Part shown: positions 50,207-58,649 of the stretch, in pieces
Position numbering within the stretch: position 1 is the stretch's first letter
How the letters are laid out: every line of letters begins with the position of its first letter
Source of the DNA: Sulfuricella sp.
Lineage (GTDB): Bacteria > Pseudomonadota > Gammaproteobacteria > Burkholderiales > Sulfuricellaceae
Assembly: GCA_018336195.1 (NCBI GenBank)
Contig: JAGXQV010000022.1
Coordinates: 1 to 59,078 of the forward strand
Length of the DNA stretch: 59,078 bases
Reading direction: 5' to 3'
The notes under the pieces: generated by a model
Database searches by the model: none
What the model saw: the letters and a program-made list of their open reading frames with translations, nothing else
Told to the model about the DNA's origin: nothing
Translations under genes and position numbers: made by a program

Positions 50207-51023
50207 CGAATTTCACATCGTGCTGTACCCGGAGCGTTTCGTGCTGTCGCACATCCGCCGCGACTTCACCTATCGGGGTGTGGTGCGCCGCGAACTGACC
50301 AACCAGATCATTCCGGCCCCGCGCGGCGCCGAAGCCCCCTGGGAGGGCGCGCTGGAGATGCTCGAAACGGCGCTGGCGGACGCGGCGCGCAGCCGCTCGC
50401 GCGCCACGCTGATCCTCTCCAATCAACTGGTGCGCTATGCCCTGGTGCCGTGGAGCGGCGCGCTCAGCGACGAGGAAGAGGAAATCGCGGTGGCGCGCCA
50501 TTGTTTCAGGAATCTCTATGGGGAAGTGGCGGATACCTGGGAACTGCGCCTCAGCCCCGGCAAGGCGGGTACGACGCAGTTGGCGAGCGCGGTGGACGGC
50601 CACCTGCCGGACGCCTTGCGCGAGTTGTTCGGCCGCTTGGGGATGCGCATCGCCTCGATCCAGCCCCAGTTGATGGCGGCTTACAACGCCAACCGCTCCC
50701 GGCTGCGCGGGCGCAATGCCTGGTTCGTGCTGCAAGAGCCGGGAAACCTGTGCGTGGCCCGCCTCCACAAGGGTTGCTGGGTCAGCCTGCGAACCTTGCG
50801 GGTCGGCAGCGCCTGGCGCGAAGAACTGCCGGTGATCCTGGAGCGCGAAGCGTATCTGGCGGATTCCGCGGCGCTGCCGGAGGAAGTGTGGCTGTGCGCC
50901 ACCGAATCCCCCGACGGCGCACAGCCGCTACGCGAGCGCTGGAAGCTCGAACGCCTGCAATGGTCGTTGCCGGCCGAACTGGCCCCGCGAGCCGGCGAAT
51001 CGCTCGCCCTGGCGATGAACTGA
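50187..51023 (+). CDS. PilM/GspL-type actin-like assembly protein
   Basis: A 278-aa cytosolic protein: LILSNQLVRYALVPWSGALSDEEEEIAVARHCFRNLYG, GMRIASIQPQLMAAYNANRSRLRGRNAWFVLQEPGNLCVARLHKG and LRVGSAWREELPVILERE. This is like MshI/PilM proteins, which fold like actin and dock on PilN. It overlaps the end of gspE by 20 bp and is followed by PilN- and PilO-like genes, as in type IV pilus and Msh loci. It is shorter than PilM (about 350 aa). Confidence 0.75.
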   Translation: MSLLLPDEFHIVLYPERFVLSHIRRDFTYRGVVRRELTNQIIPAPRGAEAPWEGALEMLETALADAARSRSRATLILSNQLVRYALVPWSGALSDEEEEIAVARHCFRNLYGEVADTWELRLSPGKAGTTQLASAVDGHLPDALRELFGRLGMRIASIQPQLMAAYNANRSRLRGRNAWFVLQEPGNLCVARLHKGCWVSLRTLRVGSAWREELPVILEREAYLADSAALPEEVWLCATESPDGAQPLRERWKLERLQWSLPAELAPRAGESLALAMN

Positions 51024-51031
51024 GCATCGCG

Positions 51032-51553
51032 ATGGCGCGCCTTTACCTCGATTATCAACGCGGCAAGCCGTTCCCCTGGGGCGGAACGGCGTTGCTGGTC
51101 GTCGCCCTGGCGGCCGCGATCCTGCTCGCCGGCTACCAGCGCGGACTCAGCCACCAAGCCGCCGGCCTGGAAGCGCACCTGGAAGGGGTCGAACGCCCCT
51201 TCAAGCGCCTGGCGACCTCGGGAGAGCAGGGCAAGGATCTCGAACAGGAAGTGAGCCAGGCCAACGAAGTGCTGCGCCAACTCACTCTGCCGTGGGACAA
51301 GCTGTTCGATTCGGTCGAATCGTCGAGCGACAAGGACGTGGCCTTGCTGGCCATGGAGCCGGACATCGCCAAGCGCACCGTCAAGATCAGCGGCGAAGCG
51401 CGGAACATCCTGGCCATGCTGGGTTACGTCACGCGCCTGGAAGAACAGGATATTTTCGGCACCGTTTACCTGCAAAACCACCAGGTCCAGTTGAATGTCC
51501 CGGAAAAGCCGGTGCAATTCACGGTGCTGGCGGCATGGAAGGAAATGCCATGA
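51032..51553 (+). CDS. PilN-like inner-membrane alignment protein
   Basis: A 173-aa protein: a short cytosolic start (MARLYLDYQRGKPFPWGG), one membrane helix (TALLVVALAAAILLAGY), a coiled coil (LEAHLEGVERPFKRLATSGEQGKDLEQEVSQANEVLRQL) and a ferredoxin-like domain (VALLAMEPDIAKRTVKISGEARNILAMLGYVTRLE). This is the PilN/GspL C-terminal architecture. It pairs with the PilO-like protein whose ATG overlaps its stop. Confidence 0.78.
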   Translation: MARLYLDYQRGKPFPWGGTALLVVALAAAILLAGYQRGLSHQAAGLEAHLEGVERPFKRLATSGEQGKDLEQEVSQANEVLRQLTLPWDKLFDSVESSSDKDVALLAMEPDIAKRTVKISGEARNILAMLGYVTRLEEQDIFGTVYLQNHQVQLNVPEKPVQFTVLAAWKEMP

Positions 51554-52170
51554 ACAACTGGATGGCGGCGGTATTGAAGCGCCCGACCTTTACCCTGCCG
51601 TCCGACGGCACGGCGGCCTGGCACCGGCTGCGCTGGGCCATGCGGCGCGGCCTCCGCCAACTGGGGCTGCCCGGCGTGGTGGGCCTGGGCGTGCTGGCAA
51701 TGTGTCCGGCTTTCTATTTCTCGGCGATCCAGCCGGCCCAGACGCGCCTGGAAACGGCCCACCGGAACAGCCTTTCGGTGGGGGAACGGATCAAACAGCG
51801 CGCCGCACTGCCCGAGGCCGAACGGCTTACCCAGGCCGAGCAGTTGGCGTCGTTCTACCGGATCTTTCCCGGCGAAAAAAGCTCGCCGCGCTGGATCGAG
51901 AAACTGGTGGTATTGGCGGAAAGCCACGGCCTGAGCCTCGACCAGGGCGACTACAAGGTGGCGCGCGACAAGGTCGGGAAACTGGTGCAACTCAAGATGA
52001 CTTTTCCGATCAAGGGCGAATACACGCAGATCAGGAAATTCGTTTCCGCCCTGCCCCTCGAAATCCCGGTGTTCTCGTTGGAAAGCATCCAGTTCGAGCG
52101 CCAGAAAATCAGCGATACCGCCATCGAGGCCAAGATCGGGCTGGTGCTCTACCTGGGGCAGGAATCATGA
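51550..52170 (+). CDS. PilO-like inner-membrane alignment protein
   Basis: A 206-aa protein: one membrane helix (GVVGLGVLAMCPAFYFSAI), a coiled coil (AQTRLETAHRNSLSVGERIKQRAAL) and a ferredoxin-like domain (IEKLVVLAESHGLSLDQGDYKVARDKVGKLVQLKMTFPIKGEYTQIRKFVSALPLEIPVFSLESIQFER). PilO/GspM fold. It heterodimerises with PilN. ATGA overlaps on both sides couple it to its neighbours. Confidence 0.8.
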   Translation: MNNWMAAVLKRPTFTLPSDGTAAWHRLRWAMRRGLRQLGLPGVVGLGVLAMCPAFYFSAIQPAQTRLETAHRNSLSVGERIKQRAALPEAERLTQAEQLASFYRIFPGEKSSPRWIEKLVVLAESHGLSLDQGDYKVARDKVGKLVQLKMTFPIKGEYTQIRKFVSALPLEIPVFSLESIQFERQKISDTAIEAKIGLVLYLGQES

Positions 52171-52700
52171 CGCTGTCGCGCCCCCTCATCGGCATCTGCA
52201 TCGCGGCGGTTTCGCTCGTTTCAGTCGGCGCGTCCGAGAAAAACGGCTTCGACGATTTGTCGGGGGCCGTGGTACGGACCTCGGCCCGCTCCGGGCCGGA
52301 GATCCGGGAAACGCCGCGCGAGCCGGTGCGCACGGCGGCCATCCACGTCGAACTGGAACGGCTCAGCCAGAGCGCCGCCCACAAGGAAGCCGAAACCCCG
52401 CCCGGCAATCCGTTCGGCGCGACGTCCTGGTATGTCGCGCCGCCGCCCCCGCCACCGGCGCCGGTGCTGCCGCCCCCGCCGCCGAGTGCACCGCCGCTAC
52501 CGTTCGCCTATCTTGGTCAGTATGCGGACAGTTCCGTGCGGGTGGTCATTCTGAGCATGGGGGACCGGGTTTATACCGTCGCGCCGGGCGACATCGTCGA
52601 CGGCATGTACCGCATCGACGGGGTTGCCGCGGGACAACTGGAAATCACTTACCTGCCCCTGAATATCAAGCAATCGCTGCCGGTTGGCGGCGATTCATAA
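52167..52700 (+). CDS. PilP/GspC-like periplasmic linker protein
   Basis: A 177-aa protein with an N-terminal signal/anchor (LIGICIAAVSLVSVGA), a Pro-rich stretch at about 95-115 (PPPPPAPVLPPPPP) and a small HR-like beta domain, LPFAYLGQYADSSVRVVILSMGDRVYTVAPGDIVDGMYRIDGVAAGQLEITYLPL. This matches the role of PilP/GspC, which joins the inner platform to the secretin N0 domain. It stands directly before the secretin gene, as expected. Confidence 0.75.
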   Translation: MTLSRPLIGICIAAVSLVSVGASEKNGFDDLSGAVVRTSARSGPEIRETPREPVRTAAIHVELERLSQSAAHKEAETPPGNPFGATSWYVAPPPPPPAPVLPPPPPSAPPLPFAYLGQYADSSVRVVILSMGDRVYTVAPGDIVDGMYRIDGVAAGQLEITYLPLNIKQSLPVGGDS

Positions 52701-52712
52701 AAGGAACGCCAG

Positions 52713-55121
52713 ATGAACTTGCCACTGAAAAAAAACCTCACGCTGTTCCTGCTCCTCGGCGGACTGCTGGGCGGATGCGCCGGGCAGCAACTCCATCGCG
52801 ACGGCATGACGCTGCTGAACGAGGGCAAGGTCGAGGAAGGCCTGGCGAAACTCGACGCCGCCGCCAAGGCCGACCCCGGTAATTTTTCCTATCGCACCGC
52901 CGCGCTGCGCGGTCGCGAGCAGGCGCTCAACCGGCTGATTGCCGGCGCCGCCAACGAGCGCATCGCCGAGCATCGCGAAGCCGCCCGCGCGATCTACCAG
53001 CGCGTCCTCACGCTTGACCCCGACAGCCGCCGCGCCCAGGAAGGGCTGGCACAACTCGCCATGGACCGGCGTCACGACGACCAGCTTGCCGATGCCGAGA
53101 ATTTCCTCAAGAAAGACGACCTGGACGGCGCACGTTCCGCCGTGAAAATCGTGCTTACGGAGAACCCCAAAAACCTCCGGGCCGCCACCCTGCAACGGCA
53201 AATCGACGAGCGCGCGCTCAAGGAGCAACTAAGCGCGCCGGGCCTCGGCGCGCGGTTCAAGAAACCGGTTTCCCTGCAATTTCGCGACGCCAATCTGAAG
53301 ATGGTGTTCGAGGCGCTATCGCGCACCAGCGGCATCAATATCGTGCTCGACAAGGACGTCAAGCCGGAACTGAAAATCTCGATCTTCGTCAAGGATGTGT
53401 CGGTCGAGGACACCATCGAAATGATCCTGCTGCAAAGCCAGTTGGAGAAGAAAATCATCAACGACAACACGCTCTTCGTCTATCCCAACCTGCCGGCCAA
53501 GCTCAAGGATTACCAGGATCTCAAGATCCGCAGCTTCCACCTGACCAACGCCGATCCCAAGCAGGTGCTGACCATGTTGAAAACCCTGCTGAAAACCAAG
53601 GACGTGTTCATCCACGAGAAAACCAACTCGATCGTGATGCGCGACACGCCGGACGCGATCCGCATCGCCGAAAAACTGGTCGCCGACCAGGACATCGCCG
53701 ACCCCGAAGTCATGCTGGAAGTGGAAGTCCTCGAAGTCAGCCGCACGCGCCTCTCCCAGATCGGTATCGACTATCCCAACCAGGTCACCTTCACCGCCAT
53801 GGGCGGCGCGGCGCTCGCCGCTGCCGCTGCCGGCGGGACTACGGGAACCACTACCACTACGGGAAGCACGCCCAGCAGCAACGCCATCACCCTCAACGAC
53901 CTGCGCCAGCTCAACGGCAACCGGATTGCCACCAGCCCGGCCCTGGCGGCCACCATCAACCTGAAGCTCCAGGACGGCGACGCCAATCTCCTCGCCAGCC
54001 CGCGCATCCGGGTGCGCAACCGCGAGAAGGCCAAGGTGATGATCGGCGACCGCGTGCCGGTCATCACCAATGCCATCACCCCGGTGTCGACCGGCTCGCC
54101 GGTGGTGACCGGCAGCGTCCAGTATCTCGACGTGGGCCTGAAGCTCGAAGTCGAGCCGGACATCCATCTCGACCGCGAAGTGTCGATCAAGCTCAACCTC
54201 GACGTCAGCTCGATCATCAAGGAAATCGCCAACCCGGTTTCCGGGACGCTGGCCTACCAGATCGGCACGCGCAACGCCAACACCGTGCTGCGCCTCAAGG
54301 ACGGGGAAACCCAGATACTGGCCGGCCTGATCAACGACGAGGATCGCCAGACCGCCAACATGATTCCCGGCCTCGGCCAGTTGCCGGTTCTGGGACGCCT
54401 GTTTTCCAGCCATGGCGACGACCTCAAGAAAACCGAGATCGTCCTGTCGATCACCCCGCGCATCGTCGGCACGCCGCGCCTGCCGGACATGCGCGAAACG
54501 GAATACTGGACCGGCACCGAAACCGGCTTGCGCAGCGCCTACCAAGGGCTGAAGCCGCTCGGCAAGATCGCGGTTTCAGCGCCTACCGACATGCCCCTGG
54601 CCGCCCTGCCTGCCGCACCCGTCATGCCCGCGGCGGCGCCTCCAGGTGTTCCCGCCGTTCCTGCGCCCCGGCCCGCGCCGCCGCAGGCCTCCACGGCCGC
54701 CAGCGAGCCTCTGGAACTCGCCTGGCAAGGACCGAGCGATGCCAAGGTCGGCGACCGGGTCGTCGTGACGCTCGCCACCCCCTCCGGGCAGGGGGTGCGG
54801 ATGGTCGGCTGCAACCTGCATTTCGATCCCAAGGTGCTCAAGCCATTCAACATCCTCGAAGGCGACCTGCTGAAGCGCGGCAATACCCGCTCCAGCTTCA
54901 ACAAGGCCATCGAGGCGGACAAGGGCGTGATAAAAGTCGACCTGTTGGGCGACGCGCCCAGCGCGCCCGGCCCTGCCAGCATCGTCACGGTAGGGTTCGA
55001 GGTGGTCGGCGCGGACCCCCAGTCGAGCATTTCGGTGAGCCAGTTGACGCTGGCCGGCGCCGGGGGCACTAAACTGAACCTGCATGGACCGGAACCCCAT
55101 GCCCTTTCGGTGGTGCCCTGA
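52713..55121 (+). CDS. gspD: Secretin (GspD/MshL type) with TPR N-terminus and cohesin-like C-terminus
   Basis: An 802-aa lipoprotein. The lipobox is LLGGLLGGC. Residues about 28-170 are TPR-like (NEGKVEEGLAKLDAAAKADPGNFSYR), then an N0 domain (FKKPVSLQFRDANLKMVFEALSRTSGINIVLD), N1 and the secretin core (LLASPRIRVRNREKAKVMIGDRVPVITN, LRLKDGETQILAGLINDEDRQ, IPGLGQLPVLGRLF, KKTEIVLSITPRIV). After a Pro/Ala linker, residues about 690-800 form a cohesin-like beta domain (DAKVGDRVVVTLATPSGQGVRMVGCNLHFDPKVLK). It makes the outer-membrane channel; the extra domains may bind peptidoglycan-side partners or substrate. Confidence 0.92.
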   Translation: MNLPLKKNLTLFLLLGGLLGGCAGQQLHRDGMTLLNEGKVEEGLAKLDAAAKADPGNFSYRTAALRGREQALNRLIAGAANERIAEHREAARAIYQRVLTLDPDSRRAQEGLAQLAMDRRHDDQLADAENFLKKDDLDGARSAVKIVLTENPKNLRAATLQRQIDERALKEQLSAPGLGARFKKPVSLQFRDANLKMVFEALSRTSGINIVLDKDVKPELKISIFVKDVSVEDTIEMILLQSQLEKKIINDNTLFVYPNLPAKLKDYQDLKIRSFHLTNADPKQVLTMLKTLLKTKDVFIHEKTNSIVMRDTPDAIRIAEKLVADQDIADPEVMLEVEVLEVSRTRLSQIGIDYPNQVTFTAMGGAALAAAAAGGTTGTTTTTGSTPSSNAITLNDLRQLNGNRIATSPALAATINLKLQDGDANLLASPRIRVRNREKAKVMIGDRVPVITNAITPVSTGSPVVTGSVQYLDVGLKLEVEPDIHLDREVSIKLNLDVSSIIKEIANPVSGTLAYQIGTRNANTVLRLKDGETQILAGLINDEDRQTANMIPGLGQLPVLGRLFSSHGDDLKKTEIVLSITPRIVGTPRLPDMRETEYWTGTETGLRSAYQGLKPLGKIAVSAPTDMPLAALPAAPVMPAAAPPGVPAVPAPRPAPPQASTAASEPLELAWQGPSDAKVGDRVVVTLATPSGQGVRMVGCNLHFDPKVLKPFNILEGDLLKRGNTRSSFNKAIEADKGVIKVDLLGDAPSAPGPASIVTVGFEVVGADPQSSISVSQLTLAGAGGTKLNLHGPEPHALSVVP

Positions 55122-55123
55122 GC

Positions 55124-55609
55124 ATGAACAAACTCTCAGCAAAACGCGGCTTCACCCTGATCGAGATGGTGGTCACGGTGGCGATCATCAGCCTGCTGGC
55201 GACGGTTGCCCTGCCGATGGCCGAAATCACGGTGCAGCGCAGCAAGGAAAGCGAGCTGCGGGTGGCGTTGCGGGAAATTCGCAACGCGCTGGATGCTTAC
55301 AAGCAGGCGCTGGACGAAGGCCGCATCCCTAAACAGGCCGGGAAATCCGGTTATCCGCCCTCGCTGAAAGTGCTGGTGGACGGGGTGACCGATGAAAGCA
55401 GTCCGGGCAAGAAGGTGAAAATCTATTTTCTGCGGCGGATTCCGCGCGACCCGACGTTTCCCGACCCGACGCGGCCGGACGACGAAAGCTGGGGCAAGCG
55501 CAGTTATGCCAGCAGTTACGACGCGCCTGAGCAAGGCGAGGATGTGTTCGACGTGTATTCGCTGGCGCCGGGGGTCGGGCTGAATGGCATTGCCTACAAA
55601 AACTGGTGA
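55124..55609 (+). CDS. Pseudopilin (GspG/GspH-like)
   Basis: A 161-aa prepilin. The short leader MNKLSAKRG precedes FTLIEMVVTVAIISLLATVALPMAEI, with Glu5 present. Then ELRVALREIRNALDAYKQALDEGRIPKQAGKSGYPPSLKVLVDGV, YFLRRIPRDPTFPDP, and the end GLNGIAYKNW as in GspG-type proteins. It is probably a minor or second major subunit of the pseudopilus. The next pseudopilin gene overlaps it by 26 bp. Confidence 0.88.
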   Translation: MNKLSAKRGFTLIEMVVTVAIISLLATVALPMAEITVQRSKESELRVALREIRNALDAYKQALDEGRIPKQAGKSGYPPSLKVLVDGVTDESSPGKKVKIYFLRRIPRDPTFPDPTRPDDESWGKRSYASSYDAPEQGEDVFDVYSLAPGVGLNGIAYKNW

Positions 55610-55973
55610 AGCGGGCTTCACCCTGGTCGAGTTGCTGGTGGTAATGGCGATCATTGCGATGCTCCTGAGCATCGCCGTGCCGCGCTACTACAACAGCGTC
55701 GACAAGGCCCGCGAGGCGGTGCTGCGCGAAAACCTGGCGCTGACGCGGCAGGCGCTGGACAAGTATTACGGCGACAACGGCAAGTACCCGGATGCGCTGG
55801 ACATGCTGGTGACCAAGAAATACTTGCGCAGCGTGCCGTTCGACCCGCTTACCGACAGCACCGCCACCTGGGTGATCGTCTCGCCCGACGGGCCGGAAAA
55901 AGGCATGGTGTTCGACATCAGGAGCGGGGCGCCCGGCGTTGCCCGCGACGGCAGCGAATACAAGGACTGGTGA
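55584..55973 (+). CDS. Pseudopilin (GspG-like)
   Basis: A 129-aa prepilin: leader MALPTKTGEAG, then FTLVELLVVMAIIAMLLSIAVPRYYNSVDKAREAVLRENLALTRQALDKYYGDNGKYPDALDMLVTKKYLRSVPFDPLTDSTATWVIV and the end EYKDW. Glu5 is present. Its start lies within the previous gene, so they are translationally coupled. Together with the 46831 and 55124 proteins it suggests a pseudopilus built from several GspG-like subunits. Confidence 0.88.
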   Translation: MALPTKTGEAGFTLVELLVVMAIIAMLLSIAVPRYYNSVDKAREAVLRENLALTRQALDKYYGDNGKYPDALDMLVTKKYLRSVPFDPLTDSTATWVIVSPDGPEKGMVFDIRSGAPGVARDGSEYKDW

Positions 55974-55974
55974 T

Positions 55975-56526
55975 ATGGCGTCACTCTCGATCAGGCATGG
56001 CGGAAAACGCGGGCGACCGGTGCGGATGGACGGGTTCACCTATCTCGCGGTGATGTTGTTCATCGCCATCATGGGCGTGGCGTTGGCGGCGGTCGGAACG
56101 GTATGGCACACGGCGCAACAGCAGGAAAAGGAACAGGAACTGCTGTTCATCGGCAACCAGTTCCGCCGCGCCATCAACCACTACGCGATGTTCGCGCCGA
56201 GCGTGGCAGGGCGTTATCCGGCGCGTTTGGAAGACTTGCTGAAAGACCCGCGCTTCCCGGGAATACGCCGCCATCTGCGCAAGATTTACACCGACCCGAT
56301 CACCGGTCGGGCCGAGTGGGGGCTGTTCAAGAACGCGAGCGGCGAAATTATCGGGGTGTACAGCCTGTCGGAGGACGTGCCGCTGAAGAAGGCCCATTTC
56401 AGCAAGGCCGACCAGAATTTCGAAAGTGCGACCAAGTACACGGACTGGGTTTTTATGGCGGTATCAAACAACGTTCCTCAAGGGCTTACCGGAGGAGTGA
56501 TAGGAGGAACCAATGTTAGGAAATAG
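55975..56526 (+). CDS. Atypical pseudopilin-like protein lacking Glu5
   Basis: A 183-aa protein. The pilin-like segment is MDGFTYLAVMLFIAIMGVALAAVG, then WHTAQQQEKEQELLFIGNQFRRAINHYAMFAPSVAGRYPARLEDLLKDPRFPGIRRHLRKIYTDPITGRAEWGLF. After the Gly-Phe cleavage site, residue 5 is Ala, not Glu. Tip pseudopilins such as GspK also lack Glu5, so this could be the tip subunit. The start at 55975 follows the previous stop directly. It overlaps the response-regulator start by 14 bp. Confidence 0.8.
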   Translation: MASLSIRHGGKRGRPVRMDGFTYLAVMLFIAIMGVALAAVGTVWHTAQQQEKEQELLFIGNQFRRAINHYAMFAPSVAGRYPARLEDLLKDPRFPGIRRHLRKIYTDPITGRAEWGLFKNASGEIIGVYSLSEDVPLKKAHFSKADQNFESATKYTDWVFMAVSNNVPQGLTGGVIGGTNVRK

Positions 56527-57172
56527 ACGCATTTTGATCGTTGAAGATCACACGCTGCTCAGGGCCGGGCTGCGCTCGCTCTTGTCGCAGGACTCGGATA
56601 TGGAAATCGTCGGCGAGGCGGACAATGGCCGCGACGCCATCCGCGTCATCGGCGCGCTGGCGCCCAACCTGGTGCTGATGGACCTGTCCATGCCGGGCAT
56701 GAACGGTATCGAGGCCATCAAGGAAATCAAGCGGCGCTACCCCGGCACTTTCGTCCTGGTCCTTACCCTCCACAAGACCGAAGAGTACATCCACGAAAGC
56801 CTGCAAGCGGGGGCCGACGGGTACATCCTCAAGGATGCCACCCACGACGAATTGCGCGTCGCGGTGCGTAGCGTGCTGAACGGCAAAATCTACCTGAGCC
56901 CGGATATTTCGGCGAAGGTGATTACCGGCTACCTGGGTACCGGCAAGGCGACCTGCGCCGCCGGCTCGATGGACGCCCTGACCCATCGCGAACGCCAGAT
57001 ACTGAAACTGATCGCCGAGGGCAAGTCCAACAAGTTCATCGCGGATTACCTATTCTTGAGCGTGAAGACGGTCGAAAAACACCGTTCCAACCTGATGAAG
57101 AAGCTCGATTTGCACAACGCCTCGATGTTGACGGCGTATGCCATAGAAAAGGGCTTGTTGGTCAGCGCATGA
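56513..57172 (+). CDS. NarL/FixJ-family response regulator
   Basis: A 219-aa regulator: receiver domain (RILIVEDHTLLRAGLRSLLSQD, phospho-acceptor Asp57 in LVLMDLSMPGMNGIEAI, Lys in GYILKDAT) and a LuxR-type HTH (THRERQILKLIAEGKSNKFIADYLFLSVKTVEKHRSNLMKKL). GGAGGAACC precedes the ATG, which lies inside the last secretion gene, so it is co-transcribed with the operon. Its kinase is probably the soluble enzyme encoded at 45603-46358. It is a candidate binder of the 48-bp palindromic motif. Confidence 0.93.
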   Translation: MLGNRRILIVEDHTLLRAGLRSLLSQDSDMEIVGEADNGRDAIRVIGALAPNLVLMDLSMPGMNGIEAIKEIKRRYPGTFVLVLTLHKTEEYIHESLQAGADGYILKDATHDELRVAVRSVLNGKIYLSPDISAKVITGYLGTGKATCAAGSMDALTHRERQILKLIAEGKSNKFIADYLFLSVKTVEKHRSNLMKKLDLHNASMLTAYAIEKGLLVSA

Positions 57173-57204
57173 AACCGGCCAAATCCGAAATGAAAGGAAA
57201 AAAG

Positions 57205-58182
57205 ATGCGTGCATCTCGCTCCACGACTTACCCTCAAGCATGGCAGGCCGCCCTCGGCGCCGGCTTGCTGGCGGCCCTCCTGCCGGCCCTCGCCTCGGCC
57301 TGTTCGAGCGGCATGTGCCTATTGAACTCGGATTGGGAAAGCCAGGGACTCTTCGCCAAGCCGGGGTTGCGCCTGGATTTTCGCTACGACTACCTCGACC
57401 AGAACCAGTTGCGCCAAGGCACCGGCAACGCCGGCTCGTTCACCTTTCCCGGCGAGCGGGAGATCGAGCACGACACCACCACGCATCATTACACGCTGGG
57501 CCTCGATTACAGTCCCAACCGGGTATGGGGCATCAACGTTCAGTTACCGTATCTCGACCGCGCCCACGACACCGTGGCCGCGCAGGATAGCGAGCTTTCC
57601 GCGTCGCATACCCGCACCCTGGGCGATGCCAGGATACTCGGACGCTACCAGGGATTCTCCCCGGAGATGGACAGTGGCGCGGTGTTCGGCGTGAAGCTGC
57701 CGAGCGGCCCCTACCGCGCCAATTTCAACAGCGGCCCGCAGGCCGGCAACGCGCTCGACCGCAGCCTGCAGCCCGGTACCGGCAGCACCGACCTGATCGT
57801 GGGGGTTTACCATTTCGGCAACCTGAACCACGATTGGGGATGGTTCGGCCAGGCGCTGTACCAGCAGGCGGTCAACACCCAGGAGGATTACCGCCCCGGC
57901 AAGTCGCTCAATCTCAACCTGGGCACCCGTTATTATCTGAGCCAGTCCGTGTCACCCCAGCTCCAGTTGAACGGCCAACTGCGCGACCGCGACCGCGGCG
58001 CCAACGGCGACCCCGATAATACCGGCGGCAAACTGATCTATCTCAGCCCCGGCATTACCGTGAACGTGGATCGCAACTGGAAGGTGTATTCCTTCCTCCA
58101 GGTGCCGCTCTACCAACAGGTCAACGGGCTGCAACTGGCAGCGCGGTGGAATTTTTCGGTGGGCATGAATTGGGGCTTCTGA
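57205..58182 (+). CDS. Predicted outer-membrane beta-barrel protein
   Basis: A 325-aa precursor with signal peptide (LGAGLLAALLPALASA-CSSGMC) and a beta-barrel body: LRLDFRYDYLDQNQLRQG, HHYTLGLDYSPNRVWGINVQLPYLDRAHD, GDARILGRYQGF and the end RWNFSVGMNWGF, with terminal Phe as in barrels. It resembles transporter-like barrel proteins. The mature start CSSGMCLLNSDWESQG has two Cys. AAAGGAAAAAAG precedes the chosen ATG; an earlier frame start at 57169 is possible. It follows the regulator directly and may share its transcript. Confidence 0.7.
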   Translation: MRASRSTTYPQAWQAALGAGLLAALLPALASACSSGMCLLNSDWESQGLFAKPGLRLDFRYDYLDQNQLRQGTGNAGSFTFPGEREIEHDTTTHHYTLGLDYSPNRVWGINVQLPYLDRAHDTVAAQDSELSASHTRTLGDARILGRYQGFSPEMDSGAVFGVKLPSGPYRANFNSGPQAGNALDRSLQPGTGSTDLIVGVYHFGNLNHDWGWFGQALYQQAVNTQEDYRPGKSLNLNLGTRYYLSQSVSPQLQLNGQLRDRDRGANGDPDNTGGKLIYLSPGITVNVDRNWKVYSFLQVPLYQQVNGLQLAARWNFSVGMNWGF

Positions 58183-58205
58183 GGCCGTTGCAAGCACGTC
58201 GCGCC

Positions 58206-58649
58206 ATGGTCGCCGGGATCGTTGCGGGGTTCCTGGCCACCGTCTTCCAGGTGGCGTGCTGGTGGGGCTTTACCGACGCCCTGCCGGGAATATTCTTCCG
58301 CGATACCCGCCTGACCGCGGCCATCGTCATGGGCCGCGCGGTCCTGCCGCCCCCCGCCGGCTTCGACGCCGGCATTACCGTGGTCGCGACGCTGGTTCAC
58401 CTGATCCTGTCCGCCCTCTACGGCCTGATCCTCGCCACACTGCTGGCGCGGCTCGACAGCCGCCAATGGCTGGGCGCCGGCGCCCTGTTCGGGGTGCTCC
58501 TGTACGTCATCAACCTGTACGGCTTCACGATATTTTTTCCGTGGTTCAGCGCGGCCCGCGACCCCATCACCGCCGCGACTCACGCGGTGTTCGGCATCAC
58601 GGCGGCGGCCACCTACCAAGTCCTGGCGCGCCGCTCGGCAGCTTCATAG
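58206..58649 (+). CDS. Hypothetical four-helix membrane protein
   Basis: About 147 aa from this start with four hydrophobic segments: MVAGIVAGFLATVFQVACWWGF, AGITVVATLVHLILSALYGLILATLLA, WLGAGALFGVLLYVINLYGFTIFFPWF and ITAATHAVFGITAAATYQVLA. No ribosome site is clear; a start at 58146 inside the previous gene, or TTG at 58188, is also possible. It resembles small uncharacterised inner-membrane proteins (YagU-like). It probably follows the barrel gene in one transcript. Confidence 0.6.
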   Translation: MVAGIVAGFLATVFQVACWWGFTDALPGIFFRDTRLTAAIVMGRAVLPPPAGFDAGITVVATLVHLILSALYGLILATLLARLDSRQWLGAGALFGVLLYVINLYGFTIFFPWFSAARDPITAATHAVFGITAAATYQVLARRSAAS

